Shown: piece after piece, positions 1 through 12,400 of the stretch
Position numbering within the stretch: the first letter of the stretch is position 1
Layout: every line of letters begins with the position of its first letter
Origin: Trichopria drosophilae
Lineage: Eukaryota > Arthropoda > Insecta > Hymenoptera > Diapriidae
Direction of reading: 5' to 3'
DNA: 64,000 nucleotides
Assembly (NCBI GenBank): GCA_030407085.1
Contig: CM059585.1
Location: forward strand, 9,417,001-9,481,000
Position numbers and translations under genes: made by a program
Notes under the pieces: generated by a model
Seen by the model: the letters and a program-made list of their open reading frames with translations, nothing else
Databases searched by the model: none
Told to the model about the DNA's origin: nothing

Positions 1-539
1 TGCAGAAAAATTTCGAAAAGTAGGCTAAAAATACTTTTGGAATCAAAACTAGAAGTTCTCTGCATTTATCGTCTTTACGAACTGTAAGAGTCATATATAA
101 ATTTTAATGAATTATTTTATAAAGTTCGTTTGTAGGAAACAGCCTGGGTTTGAAAAATATTATTTTGATAAGAGAGTTTTGAAAGATCTGTAGCAAATTT
201 ATCACATTTTAATAAGCGCCACCCCAAGCAATATTTCCATATCTTATAATCGAGAGAAAGATGGCATAATATATTGCGAAAAGTTGTCTATGATTTAAAA
301 TGTTTCTCAGTTTATAAAACAGATATAGGCAAATCCACGGAACTTTTAATTTTTTGCACTAAAACATTTTTGGCATTTATTTTGTGGCACAATTTTTTCC
401 TTTTAACCATATATTCAGGCTATCGCTCTGAAGAGAAAATCATGCGCGTGCATAATTTTTATGACACGGCGCGAATGCAAAATACAAGATGTGAAAAATG
501 ACTCGATTTTAATGAAATTTGTTTTTTTTTTTTTTTTTT

Positions 540-745
540 GAGGATGTTAGCGATCGCTGATTACGGTTATGTCGTCAGATTTTCGAAATTCAAAATGGTG
601 GACGCAATATGGCGGATTACAGTAGGAAAAATTGTTTAATGTAAATAAAACTGTGGAGTTTATAAGCCACTAACTACGAGTCTATTGTCAGATTTTTTAA
701 ATTCAAAATGACGGTCCAATATGGCGGACCTAAAATAGTGCCTTG
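540..745 (+). repeat. GATTACG-type dispersed repeat, two monomers
   Basis: Two related monomers run from about 547 and 675. Each has a GATTACG/ACTACGAG start, then GTCAGATTTT, AATTCAAAATG and an ATGGCGGA end. The same family recurs at 26.7-27.5 kb and at 36.4, 38.3, 49.4 and 63.6 kb, in both orientations. No coding function is visible. Confidence 0.6.
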
Positions 746-1229
746 TTTTCTATTTGTTAGATATAACAATTAGAAACATTATTTTTTCTTAGCATTACTT
801 TAAGTGCTGTATTCTGAAGTACTTTTCATTGATTTATTATATTATTGAATGCGCCTGTAGAACACATATATTAGATATCTTAATTTTTTAACAATGTAGG
901 ATACATGATGATTCCATCTTAGATCACTATCTATTTTAGTACCTAAATATATTGTTTCATTTATCCTTTTTATCCGAATGCAGTTGCAGCTCCTACTTTT
1001 TGTACATACGTTTTCGTTGCTTTAAATCGCAGACTACTGTCTGTTTTGACAGTTTTTTAATACACAATATTTTAATACTCTTTGTTATTAAACATTGTAT
1101 TGATCAAGAAATTGAGTACACAGTGAGCAACTGTACGCTGTAAGGGTTCTGACAAACATAAAATGGAGATTAAAACTCATTAAACTGCAGACACGACTAA
1201 AAGTTTGTTTAAATAAATCTTTTTTCTTC

Positions 1230-1400
1230 TCTGACCTTTTCGTAAGTGAAAATTTTCTTGATGATTTTTAAAAAATTTTATGTCAGATTTACTTGTCAAA
1301 CTCTTCACGGGTCAAAATATACATGACCGAAACGTTAAAAATTGTCTAGTTATTACACCAAGTAAATCTGACATAAAATTATAAAAGTTTGTTTGTTTAT
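1230..1400 (-). repeat. Penelope-like element end remnant with 20-bp inverted repeat
   Basis: Contains TTTTCGTAAGTGAAAAT, also found at 9965-9985 beside the Penelope-like element, and a GACCGAAACGTT signature of the kind common at Penelope-like ends. A perfect 20-bp inverted repeat (1276-1295 with 1359-1378) flanks that signature. I read it as a solo end of an element related to the one at 9.9-15.5 kb. Confidence 0.4.
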
Positions 1401-1749
1401 TAATATACCCAATACAAAAGTGTACAAACGATAGCTCTTAAAGTAAAGTAGAAAAATGCAGTGAAGTAAAACTAAGACCATTACTTACAAAAATAAAAAT
1501 AAAATCTTGATTGTTGAATAAAAAAAATTCCTGATAAATTGTGTAAAATAATTTAAACTTAATACTTATTATGATATGTTGTCTTTGACATTTTCAAAAA
1601 GTAGGTATTTATTAAAATTGATAAATCTTATATTTGAAAAGAATGATTTTATCATATAAATTGTAATTTGGACTAAAGATACAAAAAATTTAAAACGTTT
1701 ATTATTATATTTTTTTGTTATTTAAAGTTGACATAAAGATCGAAAGTTT

Positions 1750-2125
1750 TATTTAACAATGTTTGAATTGGAAAGTCAAAAGTTAATCTGATGATTGGAC
1801 GTCAGATGGTTTTAAAAATTGTTGAAGTGATGAAAATTCTCTTGATTTTGATTCAATAGTTTTATTGTTACATTGTTTATTTCATCACTAGTTTTGACTT
1901 AACAGTGTTTTGAACTGGAAAGTCAAAAGTCGATCTGACGATTGAACGGCAGATGATATTAAAAATTGTCGAAGTGATGAAGATTCTCTTGATTTTGATT
2001 CAATAGTTTTATTGTTACATTGTTTATTTTATCACTGGTTTTGACTTAACACTGTTTTGAACTGGAAAGTCGAAAGTCAATTTGACGATTGAACGTTGGA
2101 TGATAATTGCAGAAATTATGAAGTA
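1750..2125. repeat. Tandem repeat, 147-bp period, about 2.5 copies
   Basis: The block containing TGAATTGGAAAG or TGAACTGGAAAG recurs at 1764, 1911 and 2058, a spacing of 147 bp each time. The intervening text (TTCTCTTGATTTTGATTCAA and so on) is nearly identical. It has no coding frame. Confidence 0.75.
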
Positions 2126-2448
2126 TACTAAATATAAAGCCGAGTCTGAGTCTGATTTCTATTTTTTACAGTGTACGCTCAATGTAGTATTATTAAACAA
2201 ATTTTATGTCTGAATTTTACCAATGTGGTGTAAATTTCATTTTGATTTTTTAGTGTAAGCAGACATCTTAAGGAATTTTCAGGTTATCTATTATCAATTG
2301 GGAATTATTTATTTATTTATTTATACCAATAAACAGAATGTTGTTAGACTTGAGTGCATTATATGAGAAATGTTGTTATTAATGATGAAGGGGCTATTAG
2401 TTACGAATATCTTTCAAATGAATAAAATTTCATTTCAAAAAGACTTAA

Positions 2449-3000
2449 ATGCAATTGTTTTGTGGGCCGACTATAACTTATTACCTCTTAACATTTAAAA
2501 ATGCAAATCCATTTCATTCCACAGACGTTTTCAACTTTTTAATTACGATTATCGTATCTCAAACTCGTATCTTCAGAGGGTGGATTCCATCTCAGATTTG
2601 GGTATTATCCTGGAATCGCTTCAGACCTCACCAAGACAGTATTTTAGCTAAGGCTTATTCTGCTTTGGGATTTTTAAGACGTTCTACAAAAGATTTTAAT
2701 AATATTTACAATATCATTCACCTTTATAAAGCACTTGCACTTGCGCTCCCTCGGCAATCTTATAATTTGCCACTAAACAGACCTGCCTCATATTTTATCC
2801 AGAGGTTTTATAGTGGTTTTATGTGTCTATTGTTGCTATCGAATCATGACTGTTTATTATTTATTATGTATTTGTTTGTATTAATTTGTTTATCAGTAGT
2901 TTTATGAATTTTATTTGCACCTCTTCCAATGTATAAATATTTTTTATTATTTCTTGTAAAAGGCCTTATAAGCCGTTGATGATTTAAATAATTAAATAAA
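2449..3000 (+). mobile_element. Non-LTR retrotransposon 3' fragment
   Basis: Translation of 2590-2760 gives peptides typical of the region after the reverse-transcriptase core of Jockey/CR1-type elements, such as WNRFRPHQDSILAKAYSALG and GFLRRSTKDFNNIYNIIHLY. The start is out of frame with the rest and there is no RT core, so it is a dead fragment. The 3' part ends near a GGCCTTATAAGCCGTTGATGA stretch followed by a TTAAATAA-rich tail, similar to the end at 4850-4895. Family assignment is approximate. Confidence 0.6.
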
Positions 3001-3380
3001 TTTCATGTTACTATATATCGCTGAACAGACTTTAATATAAGTTTATAATCAAAGATGTACAAATTCTTTATTTTATCTTCGTAATCTTGCTATTGAATAA
3101 TTTTCATGGCTGAACAAATAAATATAAATACATTACTTGACAACTATGTAGTTATACATTAACAAGTTGTTAATTAACGTAACAATGTATATTTTGTTGA
3201 CACGCACATCGAAGATCTAACTTAATTTCTATTGACAGAATTTATGTTAATAGACTCATGCCATATTTTTATTTCTAGTAAAAATTGACAAGTTTTTCAT
3301 TTTAGCATAATAAAGATTATGTACTGTGTTTTAAACTCAAATATATAGAATAAAATAAATCGTTTAATATAGATCAATAA
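3001..3380. other. AT-rich spacer
   Basis: I see no gene, repeat or convincing signal between two retrotransposon remnants. Confidence 0.4.
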
Positions 3381-4412
3381 TATAACCAGAATAGGTGCAA
3401 ATGGTGAAAAGTCTTGCATTCATGATACTTACCTTAAATCTGATTTTGTTATTCAATCATTTAGGCTTAATTATAGTTTAACGGACCATTATCCACTATT
3501 TCTTGAAATTCAAGAAAGTTATATGGATAATCGAGTATCGCATAGTTATCAATATACTGATAGTAGAAATATAACTACCATTTATAATAAGACTGATTGG
3601 GATAAAATCTTCAAAAAAGCTTAATGTAGCATTGAATTTATTAATCTGTAATATACAGAATATAAAAGATAGAGTTAGCTGCACAATAAAAAGAAATAAT
3701 TGTCCAAAAAAAACCACAGATAACTCCTGCATTGGTTAAATCTATTAAACGAAAAGAAATATTATAGAAAAAAATGGATAAAAAATCCTAACAGTCCTGG
3801 ATTAAAAAAGAATTATCAAACTTATAATAACGCATTGCGGAGGTTATTGAAAAGTGCGAAAGAAATGCATAAGAAACATAAGATACAAAATATTCAAAAT
3901 ATTGATTCTGTATTAAATATTGAAAAGAATATTACAATAACGAACGATATAGACATTGTAAACTATTTCAATATTTGTTTTTTCTACTGTTAGTAAAAAA
4001 CTGTCACATGATATTTTTAAGAAAAGAAAGATTACCTGAAAAATTTGTTAGCAATAACCCTATTTTTTTGTATCCAACAACTGAAATAGAAATACGTAAT
4101 ACAATTTTATAATTAAAAAATAAAACTGGTGGTGTTGATAATATACATTCTAATACACTGAAAATTATGTTAAATTTTATTACTAAACCTATTGTGTATA
4201 TTATTAATTTATGCTTTGAATTTCAAGTTTGTCTGGATCATTTTAAGATTACTGAAATTCTTCAAATCTGAAAATAAACAACTAGTTAACAATAATTATA
4301 GACCAATTTCACTTATATCGAATCTTGCCCAAATATTCAAAAAATTAGCGTACAATAGAATTTTAAACTTTATTGAGAAATATAAATTATTGTCCAAATA
4401 TTGTATATTTTT
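3381..4412 (+). mobile_element. Degraded non-LTR retrotransposon, endonuclease plus RT start
   Basis: The order is that of a non-LTR ORF2. First comes the end of an apurinic-type endonuclease (LTDHYPLFLEIQE, about 3475-3525), then a linker rich in Lys (KKWIKNPNSPGLKKNY, about 3765). The start of the reverse transcriptase follows (KNKTGGVDNIHS near 4115; [20 protein letters not shown] near 4296). Stops and frameshifts interrupt it (for example near 3620 and 4270), so it cannot encode an active enzyme. The downstream RT core is missing and a different fragment follows. Confidence 0.75.
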
Positions 4413-4895
4413 TTAATTTATTTGCCGAACATTTTTCAAATTCTTATTCTCCAATTTCACTTCTTCCCTTAACTAAAACCAATTGTTCTACTACCTTCGG
4501 TGACATAACCATTACTAAGGACGATTTAGAATGTTCTATTAGCCGATTAGATAACAGTCTTAACTGTGGTCCTGATAGTATTCCTCCAATATTTTTAAAA
4601 TCACGTAGTCACTCGTTAATTACGTAGTCAATCGTTCCCTTCTTATTGGAAACATTCCTATATATTTCCTACTTACAAATCCTTCGATAAACATAATATT
4701 GAAAACTATCGTCCAATTGTCTTACAATCATCCATCCCAAAACTTTTCGAATTTTTATTTAATAAAATTGCCTCTGAACAACATGGATTCTTAAAAGGGA
4801 AATCAACTTACTCTGCCTGTATATTTTATGTAACATTCTGATAGGGCCTTCAAGCCCGTTAATGAAATGAAATAAATAAATAAATATTTAAAAAC
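4413..4895 (+). mobile_element. Second non-LTR RT fragment with 3' tail
   Basis: A frame at 4412-4627 reads through ITKDDLECSISRLDNS and NCGPDSIPP, the conserved segment before the RT fingers. After a shift, ENYRPIVLQSSIPKLFEFLF and QHGFLKGKSTYS appear at 4700-4810. The sequence then jumps to a short 3' end (GGGCCTTCAAGCCCGTTAATG) with a TAAATAAATAAATA tail. It joins the fragment before it without spacer, so one probably inserted beside the other. Internally deleted and inactive. Confidence 0.65.
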
Positions 4896-6492
4896 AAGAA
4901 ATACACCGGCATTTATTCAAATCATACGGCAGTTATTTGACTTTTGAATGTGCGAGTATAGCAAAATACACTCTGTAATTTATTGATTGTTTTTTTTTTT
5001 TTTATATGATTTTTGTTATATAGTTATAAGATTTGTTAAAAGATGTGATTTTTCGTTAATATCGTTAATTTGTAAATATAATAAATGATTTAAATTAAAC
5101 TCTCATAATAGATAAGTAAAATAAACACTTTTATGTATAATACTGCATGTTTTATTAAAGCAGGATTTGCACACACGATAACTAAAAGTAATTTCTTCTA
5201 TGATTTATAATATTTCCTAATCGTGACGTCTCGATACAACCAAAATTATTCATTTATGCTAAACATTAATGTTCTTTAAACATTATATTACTAAGAGTCA
5301 TTACATAAAATACTTCACGTCTTTTGAGGAGCATTCGTGATTAAAAATACATTTCTAATCGCAAGAGAACAAGTATCTCAATTTGTCATATGTTGGAGAC
5401 CGCACTTCCAACTAATTGATAATTTGTGAAAAGTCTATTCGAGAAAATATAGTTATAATTCGCGGTCCAAAAGAGTTTAGCAATGACTACCTGTGAGTCT
5501 GTTGAGAATGAAGTATGAACGAAGATTCTCACCGAATATAGCCACGTTATTCTGAGCGTGGCTATCTGATAATATTAGTCAAAATTTTTTGAATCTTGGC
5601 TCGACATTATTCCGTCGCTGTGGCTCAGATGCAAATTTCCTATGGTCCACTGTAATGGTTGAATTGGGAAATGAAAAGCGTCCTTTTCCTTTGCCAGGTC
5701 GAATTGCAGTTTCAAGCACACGAAGTCGATGAAAAGTTTCTCGGCTGGGATTGATTTCCGACCTCTCACTACTTCCCTTTTCCAAATTTTCGGGCCGTTC
5801 AATCGTTTCAAGTGGATTTCACTACGAAGATTAAAAAAGAAAAATAACAATGCTCACAAACGTAAGGAACGTACTAATAATTACCGGGATGTCTTGCTCC
5901 TACCACGCTTTCGACGGAAATGTTCGAGACTTCGAATACGTTACCGAGTTCGCTTAATACGACTACCTTATAATTTTCACACATATACAAAGATGCGTTT
6001 CAAAACAGCAACAACGAGAAACTTTTGTTTTTCACGCTTAAACATGGCGTCCCCAGTACGACCAACATTCTACACACATAAGGCTCGCACTCTATTTAAC
6101 TGGACAACCTGCCTAATAAAATCATACATACGCCTGCTCTGACGTCATACGTTACGCGCGAATTTTGAATATCCTCACGTACCGTTACAACTCTTACATC
6201 ATTAATGAATTATCTTCCATAAATACACTGAGAAAAGTTTATGACGACAGTAAAAAAACTTTTATTAAATGACAGATAGGCCCCTTTCAATGAATTTGCA
6301 ACTTTTCTTTTATAAGAAATTAGTTTGTGTTAAAATGTGAGTTAATTTAAATTAGCTTTAATGATTTTCTTCGAAAGATTTCATTCAGAACGAATGATTG
6401 ACAAAATTAGATGACCACATTTTTTATTCGATTACACCTGATTTTTTTGTATTTAATAACAAACATTTAAAAAACTGAACATTAATTTCCAG
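4896..6492. other. Intronic spacer with a GC-richer block
   Basis: Most is AT-rich without features. A 9-bp stem (ATAGCCACG at 5538-5546 with its complement at 5557-5565) sits before a less AT-rich block at about 5570-6180. That block has overlapping open frames on both strands (plus 5729-6142; minus 5575-5850) with no recognisable domain and no splice context, so I do not call them genes. The block could be a promoter-like region or an old insertion. Confidence 0.35.
6140..6147. promoter_or_regulatory. CRE-like palindrome TGACGTCA
   Basis: A perfect TGACGTCA lies at the edge of the GC-richer block, 350 bp before the first visible Bre1 exon. Such a site can occur by chance; it would matter only if transcription starts here. 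Confidence 0.2.
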
Positions 6493-9400
6493 AGGTTAGA
6501 ACAGAGACACCGGGCAGAAGCAGAATTACGTCAACGCATCGAACAATTGGAGAAGAGGCAGACTCAAGACGATGCTGTACTCAACGTTGTCAATCGATAT
6601 TGGAACCAACTCAACGAAGACATTCGTGTACTTCTTCAAAGGTTCGATGCCGAAACTGCGGACGAATCAGAAAACAGAAGTAAGAAACATTCACAGCAAC
6701 AATTTAACAAAAAATTACCACAATTTCTAAATTAAATTATTCCAGATGAAAGCGAAGCGACTACATCGTTTCTCATGCAACTCTCATCTTGGGACAAAGA
6801 AGAATTGGACGACAAACTCGCCAATCGTGTACAAGTTTCGAAACGCGCAGTGTCTAAGGTTGTTCAAGCATTCGATCGGCTTTCGCAAAGAAATGAGAAA
6901 ATCACTCTCGCTCTCAAAGGCGAACTTGGCGGAGGTAATAATTTTTATCAAATCTCAAGTAAAAAATTTATTAAATTTATTTAACCTTTGCAGAAGATAC
7001 GCCGAACATCGACGAAGTTGTAAGAAAGGCAAATGGAGAAATACAACAGGAAAATAGAAATTTACAGGCACTGAATTTAGCTCTACATGAAAAATACCAT
7101 ACAATATCACTTAAGGTACTTTTAAAACAAAATATGTGTAGTAAACAATAAAAAACATATTAACAAATGTAATTTAAAAATTTAGATGTCAGAGATGCAA
7201 GATACGATCACTGCTAAAGACACTTTGGCCGCTGAACTCCATAATCAAGTAGACGATTTACAATACGAAGTGAACAAAGTTCGAGCAAGGAATGACAAAC
7301 TCGAGCATCATCTGGGCGAAGCGATCGAGAAACTTAAAGTCTTTCAACAATTACACGGTACAGACGAGAAAGGTAGTAACAAATCCAGCACATTAGTTCC
7401 ATCAAGTGTTTCTCAAACGAAGGTAAATCTTACAATTAAAAATACAAAATTTAAAAATGAAACTCAAAATAAAAAAAAGACACAAATATAACTCGATAAT
7501 ATTCTTAGGTCGAAGATTTGCAAAGAGAAATTGAAGAAACTCGCGAATTAGCTAATAATAGGTTACAAGAATTAGATAAGTTGCATCAACAGCACCGAGA
7601 TGCCTTAAAAGAAGTCGAACGACTGAAAATGGACGTAAGTTTTCTTTAAATTTCGTTCGTTACATTTCCTAACCTATTTGTATCAACAGATTCGTCAACT
7701 GCCAGAATCAGTCATTGTCGAAACCACCGAATACAAGTGTTTACAGTCGCAGTTCTCAGTTTTATACAACGAATCAATGCAGTTAAAGACTCAGTTGGAC
7801 GAAGCCCGACAACAACTTCAGTCGAGCAAAAATGCACACTTACGTCACATCGAAATGATGGAGGTAAGTCAAGACTTGCATAAAACTTACTTAATTGATG
7901 GTTACAAATAAAAAATTTGTGTAGAGCGAAGAATTAATAGCACAAAAGAAACTGCGAGGTGAATGTATTCAATTGGAAGACGTCTTGGCTCAGCTGCGAA
8001 AGGAATACGAAATGCTTCGAATCGAATTTGAACAGAATTTGGCAGCTAACGAGCAAACCGGTCCAATCAATCGAGAGATGAGGCACCTCATCACTTCCCT
8101 GCAAAATCATAATCAACAGCTAAAAGGCGAAGTCCATCGATACAAACGAAAGTATAAGGAAGCATCGACAGAAATTCCCAGGGTAAGTTTAATTAAAAAA
8201 TGTTTTTAAAATTGCAGTTAAAAATTGAATAATTGCAGTTGAAGAAGGAAATTGAAGAATTGACAACAAAGCTTGGCCAGCAAATGGCAAACGAAAGTAA
8301 AGAAGGTAATCACTCGGACAGTAGCGGCAAAGAAGAAGACGCATCGAATTCCCTACCAGGATCAGGACAGGTATTTAAATTCATTAATTCCCATTAAAAC
8401 CAGTTACATTCATTCTTCTTTTAGATTAAAGAAGAAAACCTTCCGTTGAAGAGAGAAATCAGCGCGGACGAAGAAATGGACAATCTTGAATCCGGCGACG
8501 GGGAATGCAGCAAAGGAACACCTGACGCACACGCTCTTGCCTCTCCAACGCTGAAGAAAGAAAAGGACATCAAGAAGGAGAAAGACATCAAGCGAGAAAT
8601 GAAAGTGGAACATCGTGATCCGGCACATCGAACCAAAGATGCCAAGGCGGTAGAATCTGAGATCGTCAGAGATCTCAAAGCGCAGTTGAAGTACGTAACT
8701 CAAGAATTTAAGGTTATGTTTCGTACTTACTTTTAAAATTTGAATGTTTAGGAAAGCCGTGAATGAAATGAAGGAAATGAAACTGTTGCTGGACATGTAC
8801 AAAGGTGTCGGCAAGGAGCAGCGCGACAAAGTACAATTGATGGCTGCCGAAAGAAAGACACGAGCCGAACTGGAAGAGTTGCGCCAACAAATAAAGAAAA
8901 TTCAGGTTCGCCTCATTAATTTATTAATTTCTTCCTTTAAAATTGTCCTTTAGAAACTCGACGTATCAAGTCGAGGATGAAAAGTTTCGTAAAGATAGTG
9001 TGAAAATCCTTCGTAGGAAAGTAAACGAGAGGAGCGTAAGAAGCTCGCCGACGAAGATGCCCAGATTAAAATAAAGAAACTGGAAGAGCAGGCTTACACG
9101 CTTCAGCGGCAAGTCGCCTCTCAGAAACAGGTATATCGCAACTATTTTCTTAGCCGCATTACGCTTTGTGCATGCATTGTTCTTTACCTGCTATCTAACA
9201 AATGACGATGTGCGATCGAACTAACCGTTGCTATCGTCGGTGTCGCATAGATGGTTGATTCGTTTTTTCGACGCTATGGTGATCTATAAAACTATCTTGG
9301 ATGTTTATATAAAAATGAAATTGTTGAGATTAATGCACGACGTAAGTGGCGACAGTTTATATACGTCCCACCGGGAGAATTGGCAAAAACTATTTTTACG

Positions 9401-12400
9401 CTGCTAAATGTTCATTCCGGCATGCGTATTTGTAAAATATTCCGAGAAAAAGTGGAAAGAAAGTTTAGTTCGACGTGACGTAGAACATTTTTAGGTGTTT
9501 TTTATGTTTGAAAATGATATTGGATAGATAAATGATGTTACGAACTAAATTTTTCTTCGATTATGAAATTGCTGAACATAACCTAAAATACTTGACGAAG
9601 TTACAAAAAAACGTTAACATATTGTTAACCTCAAAAGTTACCTGTTAACTTTTAAGATATCCCAACTTTTAAGAATGCACCAAAAACAGTTATCCTCTAA
9701 GTTTCCAAATTGCTAACTGTTATGATATTGATTGAATAATGTTTTCGGTAACTATTTGACTACCAATTTGATAACTATTTGTCAGACCGTTTTGTAATGA
9801 ATATAATGACGTTTTGTTAACGTTTAGGCGAACTCAGAGTTAAAGTTAAAGTATACACGAGGGAATAAAAAGTATAATATTCGGGAATACTAGGGAATAT
9901 TTGGAAATATGATAACTTAAAATATTGAATATATTAAGTTAAGAGTTTCTTTTCTGATATGTTTTCGTAAGTGAAAATATCCTTTGTTGATTTCTTCTTA
10001 ATCAGAATAATTAGGGTGAAATAACTTTCAAAAGTTTAACGTTTCGACCATTGATTTAGGTCCTCTTCAGATTTATTCTATTATAACGAAATAAAAAAAT
10101 ATATGAAAACAAGTTACAATTCTTCAATTGATGTGATGAGATGAATATGTGTTTACAATATTATGAAAAAATTATGAACCACCTTAAGTATAATAATAAT
10201 AATAATAATAAATTTATTCAGGAGGTTTACACGAAGGGATTTACCCAATACATAGTAAATTCGCAAAAGTATTTACATACTTGTCCGCGCCCTGAAGCCT
10301 AAATTTAACTTAAAACTAACTTAAATCTAGGTAACTTAGTCCTTTATTGATTAGGGATTAAGTGATAGACTACAGATTGATATTTATGTATTCGTACAGT
10401 TATTGTGAAAATACTAAGTGGTATATACATAACACAATTAAAGCGTGCTGCGTAAGATTATTTAATTAAAGTGTATGTATCAAGTTCACGACTATTTTTA
10501 TCTCTCAGCCACTTTTTTACTGCTAATTTCGATATATTTAGGTTAGATACAATTTTCGATTTAATTAACAAATTTATAATTTTGCTCGCGATAGATATAT
10601 AACATCTTTGACCTATATTTCTTATACTAAATGGAATTACAACCTGGCTTAATTGTTGCGCTCTAGTATTTGCAGCCATTCTCTTACTTGTCACTAAATT
10701 TTTCTCAGTTACAAACATAACTATTATTAAATAGTATATTTTACGTATTTCGAGTAATCCGCTAGCAGTGAATAACATATCGGATGGGTATAAACGATTT
10801 TTATAGAATATAATTTTGATAACAGTTTTCTGTAAAATTTCAATGAACTTAAAAACATTATGTAAAGCATTTCCCCAGGCTACTATTCCATAACTTAATA
10901 TTGCAAGAAAAAGAGAGTAGTAAATCGTTAGACATTGTGATCTTGTTAATAATTTCCTCAACTTGAGAAAGACGAAAGGAAAATGTCTCAACTTGTTTAC
11001 CATATTATTAATATGGACGTTCCAGCGTAAGTGTGAGTGAAAAGTTATCCCCAGATATTTAATATTGTCAATTCTTTTCATTACAAAGCACTGCTTGTTT
11101 ATTTTTAACTGAATTTGGTTAAAATCAGGAATACTGTCTCTATAGCAACCAAATGGTAAGATTTTGGATTTATCAAAATTTATTGAGAGTTTATTTATGC
11201 TTAACCATTTAATTATATTGGGGATATCATTTTGAATTTTCGATATTAAACCGTCCCAAGAGATGTCTTTATATATTATAGCAGTGTCGTCTGCAAAAGA
11301 AATAATTTCTCCCGTGCAATGAATTTTATAAAGGTCGTTTATATAGATTAAGAATAAGATAGGTCCTAGTATAGTTCCTCGTGGAACTCCTAAGTCAATA
11401 ATCTTTATTTTACTCTTGCAAGTACCAATTCTTACTTCCTGTTTTCTATTTCTAAGGTAATTATACAACATATCAAACACATTTCCACGTATGCCAACAT
11501 TATATAATTTTTTTAAAAGTAATTCATGGTTAATGGTATCAAATGCCTTTGCTATGTCTAAAAAGACACCTACAATTGGTTGCGCCTTATCTAAAGCTTC
11601 ATGAACAGATTTAACTAATTTTGCAATGGGATCCGTAGTTGATTTTTCATTTCTAAAACCGAATTGAGCCTTATCTAGTACATTATGTTTGTTTAAAAAG
11701 TTGATTAATCTGACTTTTATGCAATGTTCAAAGATCTTAGCTATGAGATGAGGGAAATCGGCCGATAATTATTTACATTTGTTTTCTCGCCGCCCTTAAA
11801 GATTGGTACTACTGAGGCAATCTTCAAAGTAAAACATAAGAATTTTGTTCTTTTTTCTTTTTTATAATAAAATCAACTATGGAAAAATAATATAACATTT
11901 GTAAAATATGTATCTATTGTCTTACCTTGAAAAAAGTGAGTAATCCCATCTAAGTATACATATTGTTTGTAATTAATCCATTTAATGTAGAAAAAAGCAC
12001 TGAAATAAAAATGTTTAAAAATGAATACATTTGTATTCAGTAAGACAATAAATTTCCAAAAAAATTTAATTATAAAATACCCGTTATATGTGCGATGTTT
12101 GAAACGAAAGAAAAGACTGAAAAGTTCAAGGATTACATAGTAATAAAGTTTTATATCAATAACCTTTCAATATTATTGTTTATGTTTATACATTCAAAAG
12201 GGGTATATGGCTCATTTCATTTAATTTGTCATATTCTGCCTCCATAAAAGTGAAAATGGCAGGTTACGATTTTGGGTTTGAAACTAATTTATTTACATTC
12301 TTTAATGTTTAAAATACACGAAATTGCTAATTGCCTTAAAATAGAGTAGTAAATTTGCCGTGGCAGACTGTTTTTCGGCAGAAAAAGTCAGTTAAAAAAA

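Larger units (their letters stand above)
1..2448. other. Non-coding left flank, probably Bre1 first intron
   Basis: No open frame here looks like a real protein. The stretch is AT-rich and holds the short repeats listed separately: a GATTACG-type repeat at 540-745, a Penelope-like end at 1230-1400 and a tandem repeat at 1750-2125. Because the Bre1 exon at 6493 starts inside the protein, the missing first exon lies further left, and this stretch is then intronic. That last point is inference. Confidence 0.5.

Noticed and set aside
5575..5850. Minus-strand open frame in the first Bre1 intron
   Set aside because: Low-complexity start, no recognisable domain, overlapped by open frames on both strands.
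1..6492. First coding exon of Bre1 inside the window
   Set aside because: I searched for a frame ending in the expected N-terminal coiled-coil part next to a donor and found none.
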